DNA of 16,237 nucleotides from JBBSHS01 sp038232515 (GTDB taxonomy: Bacteria > Actinomycetota > Acidimicrobiia > Acidimicrobiales > JAUJNH01), in NCBI GenBank assembly GCA_038232515.1, contig JBBSHS010000062.1:1-16237 (forward strand), read 5' to 3'. A program made the position numbers and the translations under genes. Positions 1 to 6,975 of this stretch are shown here, in pieces (position 1 is the stretch's first letter; every line of letters begins with the position of its first letter). Below the pieces are notes generated by a model. It was not told the DNA's origin. It saw only the letters and a program-made list of their open reading frames with translations, and made no database searches.

Positions 1-632
1 CGGATGCCGCGCCGCACCACCTCGGCTGACTGGCTCCAGTCGATGCGACACTCATCGGACTGGACCTTGGCCGCGTAGGTGGGTTCCCCTCGCTGAGGTG
101 CGGGCCGGCCCAGCCCGTCAGTGAGCCGCTCGACCCGCAGGGCCGTCCCGACGTCGACCAGCCGGGACCGCAACTCGTCGGCTGTCTCGTTGTCGCCGAT
201 GCGGACCCGCTCGACGGCGTAGACGCCTCCCTCGTCGAGCCTTTCGGCCACGTCCATGAGGCAGACCCCCGTCTCGGCGTCGCCGGCCAGGATGGCCCGC
301 TCCACCGGCGCCGCCCCCCGCCAGCGGGGCAGGAGCGAGAAATGGACGTTCACCATCGCCAAACGGGCCAGCACGTGGGGCTTGATGATGCGCCCGAAGG
401 CGACGACCACAGCGAGGTCGAGGTCGCGGTCGAGCACCGCGTCCGGGTCATGGGCCACCTCGAGGCCGAGCTCAACGGCGGCGGCCTTGACCGGGCTGGA
501 CGAAAGGGCGCTCCCCCGGCCCCTCTTCTTGTCGGCCCGGGTGACGACCAGGTCGACGTCGTGGCCGGCAGCGACCAGGGCCCTGAGCGGGGCCACCGCC
601 GCCTCCGGCGTCCCCAGGAACGCGAGCCGCAC
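1..632 (-). CDS. fmt: Methionyl-tRNA formyltransferase, C-terminus cut by window edge
   Basis: Fmt transfers a formyl group from 10-formyltetrahydrofolate to the amino group of methionine on initiator tRNA, in the cytoplasm. The visible 210 residues cover the catalytic domain and the beginning of the C-terminal domain; a full protein is usually a little over 300 residues. The N-terminus reads RLAFLGTPE, followed by the substrate loop DKKRGRG near residue 34 and a PVK at 47-49. The catalytic segment NVHFSLLPRWRGAAP starts at residue 95 and supplies Asn95 and His97; the third catalytic residue is Asp133 in RLDEGG, where LDTGD is more common. I chose the GTG at 630-632 because the family N-terminus begins there; the frame is open back to the def stop codon with no ATG and no convincing ribosome site. 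It follows def by 27 bp, so the two are probably co-transcribed. Confidence 0.95.
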   Translation of the reverse strand, partial: MRLAFLGTPEAAVAPLRALVAAGHDVDLVVTRADKKRGRGSALSSSPVKAAAVELGLEVAHDPDAVLDRDLDLAVVVAFGRIIKPHVLARLAMVNVHFSLLPRWRGAAPVERAILAGDAETGVCLMDVAERLDEGGVYAVERVRIGDNETADELRSRLVDVGTALRVERLTDGLGRPAPQRGEPTYAAKVQSDECRIDWSQSAEVVRRGI

Positions 633-659
633 CCGGCCCAGGCTACGTCCGGGTGCCGC

Positions 660-1157
660 TCAGACGGTCAGGCTCTGGGTGCGCAGGGCCTTCTTGGCCG
701 CTTTGCGCTGGTCCTTGTCGAGCAGCTCGAGCAGGAGCCGGCCTTCCAGGTGGTCGAGCTCGTGCTGGAGCATCCGGGCCATGAGCTCGTCGGCCTCGAT
801 CGACAGCTCGTTGCCGTCGAGGTCGTAGCCGGTCATGTGGACCTGCTTGGGCCGTACGATCAGGAAGTACAGGCCCGGGACGGAGAGACATCCTTCCTCG
901 TACTCCCACTCGCCGCTGGACTCTGTGATCACCGGGTTGACGATGGTGTGGGGACCGGAGTCGTCCAGCAGGTCGTAGACGAAAAGGCGCTTCAGCACGC
1001 CGATCTGAGGAGCGGCCAAGGCCAGGCCCTTGGCCTGGCGCAAGGCGACGACCATGTCGCCGGCCAGCCTGGCGATGGAGCCGTCGATGTCAGTGACGAC
1101 ATCGGCCTTCTGCTTCAGGACGGGGTCGCCCACGAGGCGGATCTGATAGGTCGACAT
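660..1157 (-). CDS. def: Peptide deformylase
   Basis: Def is the metal-dependent hydrolase that removes the N-formyl group from nascent proteins, and so it undoes the modification made by the product of the next gene, fmt. All three family motifs are present in the 165 residues: motif 1 GLALAAPQ at 44-51, motif 2 EGCLS at 88-92 with metal ligand Cys90, and motif 3 QHELDHLEG at 131-139 with ligands His132 and His136 and catalytic Glu133. Motif 1 usually reads GxGLAAPQ, so the second glycine is an alanine here, a mild variation. The ATG at 1155-1157 is supported by the family N-terminus. The gene starts back to back with the plus-strand methyltransferase gene, only 22 bp apart, so its promoter must lie in that gap or inside the neighbour's 5' end. 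Confidence 0.97.
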   Translation of the reverse strand: MSTYQIRLVGDPVLKQKADVVTDIDGSIARLAGDMVVALRQAKGLALAAPQIGVLKRLFVYDLLDDSGPHTIVNPVITESSGEWEYEEGCLSVPGLYFLIVRPKQVHMTGYDLDGNELSIEADELMARMLQHELDHLEGRLLLELLDKDQRKAAKKALRTQSLTV

Positions 1158-1172
1158 GGCCGTGCCAGGCTA
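1158..1172 (-). promoter_or_regulatory. def: Possible -10 element of def
   Basis: Reading the minus strand, TAGCCT (1167-1172) fits the actinobacterial -10 pattern TAnnnT and is followed by 9 bases and then the def ATG. This would give a transcript with almost no leader. No Shine-Dalgarno sequence is visible, which fits. I see no convincing -35 element, so the call rests on spacing alone. Confidence 0.3.
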
Positions 1173-1179
1173 CCGGCCG

Positions 1180-1779
1180 ATGCCCCATTACTTCGACTCC
1201 TCGCCGACGGTCCCCAGCCGGCCGTCGACGGTCGAGGTGGAGGTGGACGGCCGGACGCTGGCCCTGACCACGGACCGGGGGGTGTTCGCGGCCGCCGCCG
1301 TCGACCCCGGCACCAGGGTGCTGCTCGACGCCATGGCGCCGCCGCCCGCGGGGGACGTGCTGGACCTCGGTTGCGGCTACGGGCTCATAAGCCTGGCGTT
1401 GGCGGTACGGGCCCCGGCCTCGGTGGTGTGGGCCGTCGACGTCAACGAGCGGGCCCTGTCCCTCACGGCCGCCAACGCCGCCGCCGCCGGCCTGGCCAAC
1501 GTCCGGGCGGTACCCCCCGACGCCGTCCCCCCGGGCGTGCGCCTGGCCGGCCTGTGGTCCAACCCTCCCATCCGCATCGGCAAGGCCGCCCTGCACGACC
1601 TGCTTTCGACCTGGCTCGACCGCCTGGCCCCGGGAGCCAGCGCCAGCCTGGTGGTGCACAAGAACCTGGGGGCCGACTCGTTGGCCCGGTGGCTCTGCGA
1701 CCAAGGCTGGCCCACCACCAGGGAATCGTCCAAGCAGGGCTACAGGATCCTACGGGCCCAGGCCCGGTGCGGCCCGTGA
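1180..1779 (+). CDS. RsmC-like class I SAM-dependent methyltransferase
   Basis: This 199-residue protein is a Rossmann-fold methyltransferase of the RsmC/RlmG-like group. Those that are characterised methylate guanine N2 in rRNA. SAM-binding motif I is DLGCGYG at residues 62-68, the acidic end of strand 2 is in VDVNE near 86-90, and the catalytic-type NPP motif is NPPIRIGK at 128-135, where RsmC has NPPFH. Only the C-terminal catalytic half of E. coli RsmC is represented, as is usual for short actinobacterial members. An earlier ATG at 1156 would overlap the def start codon; I prefer 1180 because the short family members begin with M-x-HYF. The stop codon overlaps the GTG of the next gene by 4 bp, so the two are probably coupled. 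The true substrate (rRNA or other) is not determined by sequence. Confidence 0.85.
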   Translation: MPHYFDSSPTVPSRPSTVEVEVDGRTLALTTDRGVFAAAAVDPGTRVLLDAMAPPPAGDVLDLGCGYGLISLALAVRAPASVVWAVDVNERALSLTAANAAAAGLANVRAVPPDAVPPGVRLAGLWSNPPIRIGKAALHDLLSTWLDRLAPGASASLVVHKNLGADSLARWLCDQGWPTTRESSKQGYRILRAQARCGP

Positions 1780-2366
1780 GCCGGCAACTCCGGCCCACCG
1801 ACGTCAAGCGCCTCAACCGGCATTGGCGGCACCGGACCCAGTGGCGGCTTTGCCTCGTGCTGGACTCGGTGACCTCACCATTCAACGTCGGCGCCATCCT
1901 GCGCACGGCGGCCGCCCTGGGCGTCGAACACGTGTGGTTGGCCGGGAACTCAGCCTCGCCCCACCACCCCTCCTGCCGCAAGACGTCCCTGGGCACCGAG
2001 CGCCTGGTCGGGTGGTCGCTGGTGGAGTCGGCCGCGGTGGCGGCCGCGGAAGCGGCGGCCGACGGTTTCTCCGTCGTCGGCATCGAGCTGGCCGAGGGCG
2101 CCGCGCCCCTCCCCGAGGCGCACCTGGCCGGCGACATCTGCATCGCCATGGGCAACGAGGACCATGGCCTCTCCCCCGCCCTGCTGGCCCGGTGCCATCT
2201 CGCGGTGTACGTCCCCCAGGTCGGTCGGGTCGGCTCGCTGAACGTGGCCACCGCGGCCAGCATCGCCCTCTACGACGTCCGCCGGCGCGAGTGGTCGACG
2301 TCGGACGCCGGCTCCGACCGGGCCACGCCGCCGAGCCTGCCGAGCGGGGGCGATGTGCCGGGATAG
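1776..2366 (+). CDS. SpoU/TrmH-family RNA 2'-O-methyltransferase
   Basis: This 196-residue protein belongs to the SPOUT (trefoil-knot) superfamily, whose SpoU members methylate ribose 2'-hydroxyls in tRNA or rRNA using SAM. Motif 1 is NVGAILRTAAALGV from residue 37, with the conserved Arg43; motif 2 is GNEDHGLS at 126-133; motif 3 contains GSLNVATA at 153-160. The N-terminus is too short for a separate RNA-binding domain, so the protein resembles a minimal TrmH-like enzyme, and the exact target cannot be read from the sequence. The frame is open for more than 1.4 kb upstream, but that stretch is antisense to def and overlaps the methyltransferase gene. I take the GTG at 1776 because it overlaps the upstream TGA and family similarity begins soon after. 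The last 25 residues are low-complexity and probably disordered. Confidence 0.88.
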   Translation: MSRQLRPTDVKRLNRHWRHRTQWRLCLVLDSVTSPFNVGAILRTAAALGVEHVWLAGNSASPHHPSCRKTSLGTERLVGWSLVESAAVAAAEAAADGFSVVGIELAEGAAPLPEAHLAGDICIAMGNEDHGLSPALLARCHLAVYVPQVGRVGSLNVATAASIALYDVRRREWSTSDAGSDRATPPSLPSGGDVPG

Positions 2367-2391
2367 TGGCGCGCACACCGTCCCACCACGG

Positions 2392-2416
2392 CGAGCCCTG
2401 CCGGCCTTCGGGCTTG
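2392..2416 (+). terminator. Weak hairpin between convergent genes
   Basis: The 55-bp space between the convergent stop codons at 2366 and 2422 contains CGAGCCC (2392-2398) paired with GGGCTTG (2410-2416) across an 11-base loop, with one G-U pair in the plus-strand RNA. It is where a terminator for the two methyltransferase genes should be, but there is no U-run, and in the minus-strand RNA the stem has an A-C mismatch. Confidence 0.3.
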
Positions 2417-2421
2417 CGGCC

Positions 2422-4173
2422 TCACAGGCGCACCGGGTCCACCTCCACCCGCAGGCGGCCCGGTGGGCGGGGGGGGGCGGCCAGGGCCTGGCACAGAGCC
2501 TCGTGGTCGCCCGCCCGTACCAGCCACCTGCCGGCGTCGGGGCCCAGGACGTCGACGGCCGACAGGCCGGCGACCCAGGCGGCGGCGGCCGGGCCCGACA
2601 CGAGGGCCAGCGCGGCCGCCGGCGGAAAGCGCAGGGCGGCGCGGGTTGGAGCTTCGGCGGCGGACAGCCGGCCTGGGTCGCCGTGCAGAGCGGCGTCTAT
2701 GACGGGGTGGCGGGGCAGGCGGGTCTGCACCACGACGCGCCCCCCGGCGGACCGGGGGCCGACGAGGCGAGCGGCCCGGGCCAACAGGCCCAGTGCCTGC
2801 TCGGCGGCCCGGTAGCGGGGGGCGAGGAGCTCCTGGTCGAAGTCCAAGAAGCAGACGACGCTCGCCCCCGCCACCCGGTGCAGCACGGCCTCGGTGCCGA
2901 CCAGCACCGCCGCGTCGGGAACGGCGGCGCTGTCGCCCGTCACCTCGCCCACGGGGCGGCCGGCGAGGGCCTCGATCTCCTCGCGCAGGCGGTTGACGCC
3001 CACCCGGAGCGCCTTCATGGTCGTCGCCCCGCAGTGCTGGCAGACCCGCGGCCGCACCGTGGCGCACCTACCGCAGCGCAGCCCGGCATCCCCTTCGGCC
3101 ACCGCCGCCCCGCACCGCTGGCAGCGCTGCAGCTCGCGGCACGACAGACAGGCCAGCAACCGGGCCCGGCCCTTGCGGTTCAGCACCAGGACGACCCGCC
3201 CACCGCCGCGCACCAGCGGCACCAGCCGCTCAGCCAACAGGCCGGTTCGAGGGTCGTCACCTCGACGGTCGAACACGTCGAGCATGGCCCACCCCTCCCG
3301 TTCCTCGGAGCGGGAGGGGACAACCAGCCGCCCCAGCCCCAGGTGCTCGAGTGTGGGGCAGGCCGACACCAGGGCGCACGGCACCCCCGCCCGCCGGGCC
3401 CGCTCGACGCCCACGCCCACCGCCGACCAGGTGGGCGTGGCCCCGTTGGCGTGGCCTTCGTCATGGGCGTCGAGGACCACCACGGCCCCGCCCCTGCCCT
3501 GCTCGAAGCCGGGCACGGGCGCGAACGCCGCCGCCCGGGTGCCGACGACGGTGGCCCCACCCCCGGCGGCCGCGGCCCAGTCGCCCGGCATCAGGGCCAC
3601 GGGACGGCCCGCCTGGTGGAGGCGCCCGGCCACGAGGCCGGCCTGGGCCACGGACGGGCACATGATGAGGGACGGGCCGAGCGCGTCCGCCTCTGCCACC
3701 ACGACCCAGGGGTCAGCGGCCGGAGGGAGGCGGACGACGGTCACGCCGCCGGCCAGAGCTTCCCCGGCCAGGACGGACAGACCCGACGAACCATGGACGA
3801 CGGCGGCCGGCGGGCCGGGGGGAAAAGGGGTGGGAAGTGAGGCCGTCGCCCTTTCAGGCGACGCCGTGCCCACGAACGTGGCCGTCCTACCCGCCCATCG
3901 CCACGCCGCCCACGCGCACAGATCGATGACAGCCGGCGATGGCCCCCAGCCGCGCACCTGGGCCAGCGGGCGGGGCACCACGCCGGCCGGCGGTTCGACG
4001 TCGTCGGCCACCACCCAGCCACCCACCCGGCGAGGGCCGAGCTGGATGCGGACCATCGTCCCGACGCGCACCTGGTCGCCCACGCTGTCGGGGACCAGGT
4101 AGTCGAACGTCCTGTCGATGGCCGGCACGTCCGGCAAAACCCGCACCACCCTTGCCGAGGCGCCCGGTGTCAC
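2422..4173 (-). CDS. priA: Primosomal protein N' (PriA) with decayed ATPase motifs
   Basis: PriA recognises stalled forks and reloads the replicative helicase in E. coli. This 583-residue version is shorter than the roughly 730 of E. coli. The N-terminal fork-binding domain begins with RVLPDVPAIDRTFDYLVP (residues 11-28). Eight cysteines in CxxC pairs at 342, 345, 351, 354, 367, 370, 378 and 381 form the two zinc sites. Other family marks are GTRAAAFAP near 211-219 and DFDQELLAPRYRAAEQ near 444-459. The Walker A loop expected around 125-137 is not recognisable (VVHGSSGLSV), and the DEEH/DEAH box is replaced by LDAHDEGH at 234-241. Actinobacterial PriA proteins are known to lack these motifs and are thought not to be helicases. 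The start is a GTG at 4171-4173. It ends convergent with the SpoU gene, and metK lies 60 bp upstream. Confidence 0.93.
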   Translation of the reverse strand: MTPGASARVVRVLPDVPAIDRTFDYLVPDSVGDQVRVGTMVRIQLGPRRVGGWVVADDVEPPAGVVPRPLAQVRGWGPSPAVIDLCAWAAWRWAGRTATFVGTASPERATASLPTPFPPGPPAAVVHGSSGLSVLAGEALAGGVTVVRLPPAADPWVVVAEADALGPSLIMCPSVAQAGLVAGRLHQAGRPVALMPGDWAAAAGGGATVVGTRAAAFAPVPGFEQGRGGAVVVLDAHDEGHANGATPTWSAVGVGVERARRAGVPCALVSACPTLEHLGLGRLVVPSRSEEREGWAMLDVFDRRGDDPRTGLLAERLVPLVRGGGRVVLVLNRKGRARLLACLSCRELQRCQRCGAAVAEGDAGLRCGRCATVRPRVCQHCGATTMKALRVGVNRLREEIEALAGRPVGEVTGDSAAVPDAAVLVGTEAVLHRVAGASVVCFLDFDQELLAPRYRAAEQALGLLARAARLVGPRSAGGRVVVQTRLPRHPVIDAALHGDPGRLSAAEAPTRAALRFPPAAALALVSGPAAAAWVAGLSAVDVLGPDAGRWLVRAGDHEALCQALAAPPRPPGRLRVEVDPVRL

Positions 4174-4181
4174 CGCCGTTC

Positions 4182-4229
4182 AGGCATGGCCCGATGCCTC
4201 TCAAACCCGTCGACACCGCAGGAATGCGG
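4182..4229 (-). promoter_or_regulatory. Two short hairpins between metK and priA
   Basis: The 60-bp spacer holds two inverted repeats. CCGCA/TGCGG (4216-4220 and 4225-4229, four-base loop) begins just after the metK stop and could act as a weak terminator or stabiliser of the metK mRNA end. AGGCAT/ATGCCT (4182-4187 and 4194-4199, six-base loop) sits 8 bases ahead of the priA GTG and could affect its initiation. Neither has a U-run. These are short enough to be chance in GC-rich sequence. Confidence 0.3.
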
Positions 4230-4233
4230 CCGG

Positions 4234-5427
4234 TTACACCCCGACGGCAGACTTGAAATCATCGAGCCGGCTGGTGTGCTCCCAGCTGAACTCCTTGTCG
4301 GAGCGCCCGAAATGGCCGTAGGCGGCGGTGCGCCGGTAGATGGGGCGTCGCAGGTCGAGGTCGCGGATGATGGCCGCCGGCCGCAGGTCGAAGACCTGGG
4401 TGACGGCCCGGGAGATGCGGGCCGGGTCGACCTGCTCGGTGCCGAAGGTCTCGACCAGCAGCGAGACGGGCTGGGCCACGCCGATGGCGTAGGCCACCTG
4501 GATCTCGCAGCGGGCGGCTACACCGGAGGCCACGACGTGCTTGGCCACCCACCGGGCGGCGTAGGCGGCCGAGCGGTCCACCTTGGACGGGTCCTTGCCG
4601 GAGAAGGCGCCGCCTCCATGGCGGGCGGTGCCGCCATAGGTGTCCACGATGATCTTGCGCCCGGTGAGGCCGGTGTCGGCGTGGGGGCCCCCCAGCTCGA
4701 ACGTCCCGGTGGGGTTGGCCAGGATCTCGTAGTCGTCGTCGGCGAACTCGGCCGGTACCAGCGGGACGATGACGTGGTCGCGCAGGTCGGGCTTGAGCAG
4801 CGTGTCGAAGTCGATCCCAGGTGCGTGCTGGGTGGAGACGAGCACGGTCTTGAGCCGGTACGGGCGCCCGTCGCGGTATTCGAAGGTGACCTGTGTCTTT
4901 CCGTCGGGGCGCAGGTAGGGGACCACTCCGGCCTTGCGCACCCCGCTCAGGCGCTGGGCCAGCCGGTGGGCCAGCCAGATGGGCAGGGGCATGAGATCGG
5001 CGGTCTCGTCGCAGGCGTAGCCGAACATCATCCCCTGGTCGCCGGCGCCCTGGCTGTTCAGGATGTCCTCTCCGCTCTTGCCCGTCCGGGTCTCGTAGGC
5101 CAAGTCGACGCCCTGGGCGATGTCCGGGCTCTGCTCGTCGATGGCGGTGACGACGCCGCAGGTGTGGCCGTCGAACCCATAGCTCTCGCGGTCGTAGCCG
5201 ATGGCGCACACCGTCTCGCGTACCAGTTTGGGGATGTCGACGTAGGCCTTGGTGGTGATCTCGCCCGCCACCACGACCAGGCCGGTGGTGAGAAGCGTCT
5301 CGCAGGCCACCCGGCCCATCGGGTCGACGGTCATGATGGCGTCGAGAACGGCGTCGGAGATCTGGTCGGCCATCTTGTCGGGGTGGCCTTCGGTGACCGA
5401 TTCGGAGGTGAACGTGTACGCCGTCAC
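4234..5427 (-). CDS. metK: S-adenosylmethionine synthetase
   Basis: MetK condenses ATP and methionine into S-adenosylmethionine, releasing phosphate and pyrophosphate; it is an essential cytoplasmic tetramer. The 397 residues match the family length. HPDK (15-18) carries the metal and ATP-binding His and Asp, the signature GAGDQGMMFGYACDE lies at 127-141, and the glycine-rich phosphate loop GGGAFSGKDPSK at 271-282. No catalytic residue seems to be missing. The start is a GTG at 5425-5427 that overlaps the coaBC TGA in a four-base GTGA junction, so translation is probably coupled. There is no space for a SAM riboswitch or a private leader. Its product is the methyl donor for the two methyltransferases encoded a few kilobases away, though that link is by position only. 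Confidence 0.98.
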   Translation of the reverse strand: MTAYTFTSESVTEGHPDKMADQISDAVLDAIMTVDPMGRVACETLLTTGLVVVAGEITTKAYVDIPKLVRETVCAIGYDRESYGFDGHTCGVVTAIDEQSPDIAQGVDLAYETRTGKSGEDILNSQGAGDQGMMFGYACDETADLMPLPIWLAHRLAQRLSGVRKAGVVPYLRPDGKTQVTFEYRDGRPYRLKTVLVSTQHAPGIDFDTLLKPDLRDHVIVPLVPAEFADDDYEILANPTGTFELGGPHADTGLTGRKIIVDTYGGTARHGGGAFSGKDPSKVDRSAAYAARWVAKHVVASGVAARCEIQVAYAIGVAQPVSLLVETFGTEQVDPARISRAVTQVFDLRPAAIIRDLDLRRPIYRRTAAYGHFGRSDKEFSWEHTSRLDDFKSAVGV

Positions 5428-6656
5428 GGTCGACCAGCCTGGCCGATGGCGCCCAGCCGCGCCACTACGGCGTCGACCACGGCCCGCGCCACCTCGTCCT
5501 TGGACGCCAGCGGAAGTTGGCGGGCAGCGCCGTCGGCGGTGATCAGCACCACCCGGTTGGTGTCGTGCTCGAAGCCGGCGCCGGCGGCGGTCACGTCGTT
5601 GGCCACGATCAGATCGAGGCCCTTGCTGGTGAGCTTGGCCACGGCGTTGTCCCGCACGTCGTCGGTCTCGGCGGCGAAGCCGACCAACACCTGTCCGGGC
5701 CGCCTATGCCGGCCCAGCTCGGCCAGTATGTCGACGGTCGGCTCCATCACGACCTCGGGGACGCCGTCCTGCCACTTCTTGATCTTCGACGGCGCCGCCT
5801 GCTTCGGGCGCCAGTCGGCGACGGCGGCGGCCATGACCACCGCGTCGGCGGCGGCCGCTGACCCCACGACGACGTCCAGCATCTCGGCCGCGGTGTCCAC
5901 CCGCACCACCTCGACGCCAGGTGGGACCGGACGGTCGACGGTGCTCACCAGCACGACCGCCGCCCCCCGGGCCGCCGCCTCCCGGGCCAGGGCGTGGCCC
6001 TGCTTGCCCGAGCTGCGGTTACCGATGAAGCGCACCGGGTCGATGGGCTCTCGGGTGCCACCGCTGGTGACGACCAACCTGCGGCCGGCAAGGTCACCAT
6101 CGGCGGCGCCGAACGAGGTGGTGATGCGCTCGCATTCGGCCACGATCTCCTCGGGTTCACGCAGGCGGCCGGGCCCGTCGTCGCCGCCCGCCAGACGGCC
6201 CGACGCCGGTTCCAGCACGTACACACCCCGGCGTCGCAGCAGGGCGATGTTGTCCTGGGTCGACGGGTGCCGCCACATCTCGGTGTGCATGGCCGGGCAC
6301 AGCAGCACCGGGCCCCGGGCCATCAGCAGGGTGGCCACCAGGAGGTCGTCGGCCAGCCCGGCGGCGTAGGCGGCCAGCGTCCGGGCCGTGGCCGGGGCCA
6401 CCACCACCAGATCGGCGCGCCGCCCGAGCGTCGTGTGGGGCGATGGCTCGGGCCCGTCGAACAGCGAGGTGCGGGCCGGTTCGGCGGCCAGGGCCGAAAA
6501 GGTGAGCGGGGTGACGAAGCGGGTGGCGTCGGCCGTGAGGACCGGGCTGACGACGGCACCGGCGTCGGACAGGCGACGGCACAGCTCGATGGCCTTGTAG
6601 GCGGCAATCCCCCCGCTCACACCCAGGACGATCCGCCTGCCGGCCAGCGCTCCCAC
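5424..6656 (-). CDS. coaBC: Bifunctional phosphopantothenoylcysteine synthetase/decarboxylase
   Basis: CoaBC makes two steps of coenzyme A synthesis: CTP-dependent ligation of cysteine to 4'-phosphopantothenate (C-terminal CoaB) and FMN-dependent decarboxylation (N-terminal CoaC). The 410 residues fit the family. The flavoprotein domain opens with LGVSGGIAAYK (11-21), has active-site His74 in SPHTTLG, and reads PAMHTEMW at 121-128 where the classic motif is PxMNxxMW. The loop that is ACGD in E. coli Dfp reads AGGD (156-159), without the cysteine. CoaB begins near GRRLVVTSGGTREPID (191-206) and carries KIKK at 291-294 and VANDV at 351-355. I place the start at the GTG 6654-6656, 22 bp after rpoZ, because the longer open frame is antisense-like arginine and proline-rich sequence inside rpoZ. 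The stop overlaps the metK start. Confidence 0.95.
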   Translation of the reverse strand: MGALAGRRIVLGVSGGIAAYKAIELCRRLSDAGAVVSPVLTADATRFVTPLTFSALAAEPARTSLFDGPEPSPHTTLGRRADLVVVAPATARTLAAYAAGLADDLLVATLLMARGPVLLCPAMHTEMWRHPSTQDNIALLRRRGVYVLEPASGRLAGGDDGPGRLREPEEIVAECERITTSFGAADGDLAGRRLVVTSGGTREPIDPVRFIGNRSSGKQGHALAREAAARGAAVVLVSTVDRPVPPGVEVVRVDTAAEMLDVVVGSAAAADAVVMAAAVADWRPKQAAPSKIKKWQDGVPEVVMEPTVDILAELGRHRRPGQVLVGFAAETDDVRDNAVAKLTSKGLDLIVANDVTAAGAGFEHDTNRVVLITADGAARQLPLASKDEVARAVVDAVVARLGAIGQAGRP

Positions 6657-6678
6657 GCCGGCCGAGGTTAGGCCTTGC

Positions 6679-6975
6679 TCAGGCGACGGGCTCGGGCTCG
6701 CCTGGCTCGCCCTCGAGCGCCTCGGGGTCGATGCGGCGGTAGACGATCTTGGCCTCGGCCACCTCTTCGAGGGCGATGGACAGGGGCTTGCGGGACACCG
6801 ACGCCACCTGGGGCGGCACGATGGAGCCGAGACCTTCACCCAACTGGTTGAAGTAGGCGTTGATCTGCCGTCCCCGCTTGGCCGCCAGGGTGACCAGGGT
6901 GAACTTGGAGTCGACCTTGTCGAGCAGGCGCTCGACCGGCGGGTCCATCATCGTGGGGCGACGCGTCACAGCCAT
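6679..6975 (-). CDS. rpoZ: DNA-directed RNA polymerase omega subunit
   Basis: Omega is the small RNA polymerase subunit that wraps the C-terminal region of beta-prime and helps assembly. The 98-residue sequence contains the typical actinobacterial opening MMDPPVERLLDKVDSKF (residues 9-25), then TLVTLAAKRGRQIN and the KPLSIALEEVAEAKI helix. The C-terminal tail is acidic. The ATG at 6973-6975 is preceded by a strong ribosome site, GGAGG, seven bases upstream. Methionines 9 and 10 are alternative starts, but the ribosome site favours the longer form. Its first 10 bases overlap the end of gmk. The gmk-rpoZ-coaBC order is widely conserved in Actinomycetota, which supports the call. Confidence 0.96.
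   Translation of the reverse strand: MAVTRRPTMMDPPVERLLDKVDSKFTLVTLAAKRGRQINAYFNQLGEGLGSIVPPQVASVSRKPLSIALEEVAEAKIVYRRIDPEALEGEPGEPEPVA

Noticed and set aside
342..1775. Long N-terminal extension of the SpoU-family gene
   Set aside because: It runs antisense to def and fmt and then through the RsmC-like gene in another frame. Family similarity begins only after the GTG at 1776.
5424..5500. SAM riboswitch in front of metK
   Set aside because: metK starts inside the coaBC stop codon, so there is no leader to hold one.
4186..6369. Open frame of 727 codons on the plus strand opposite metK and coaBC
   Set aside because: Antisense to two well-identified genes and with no recognisable motif; composition changes abruptly where the opposing gene changes.
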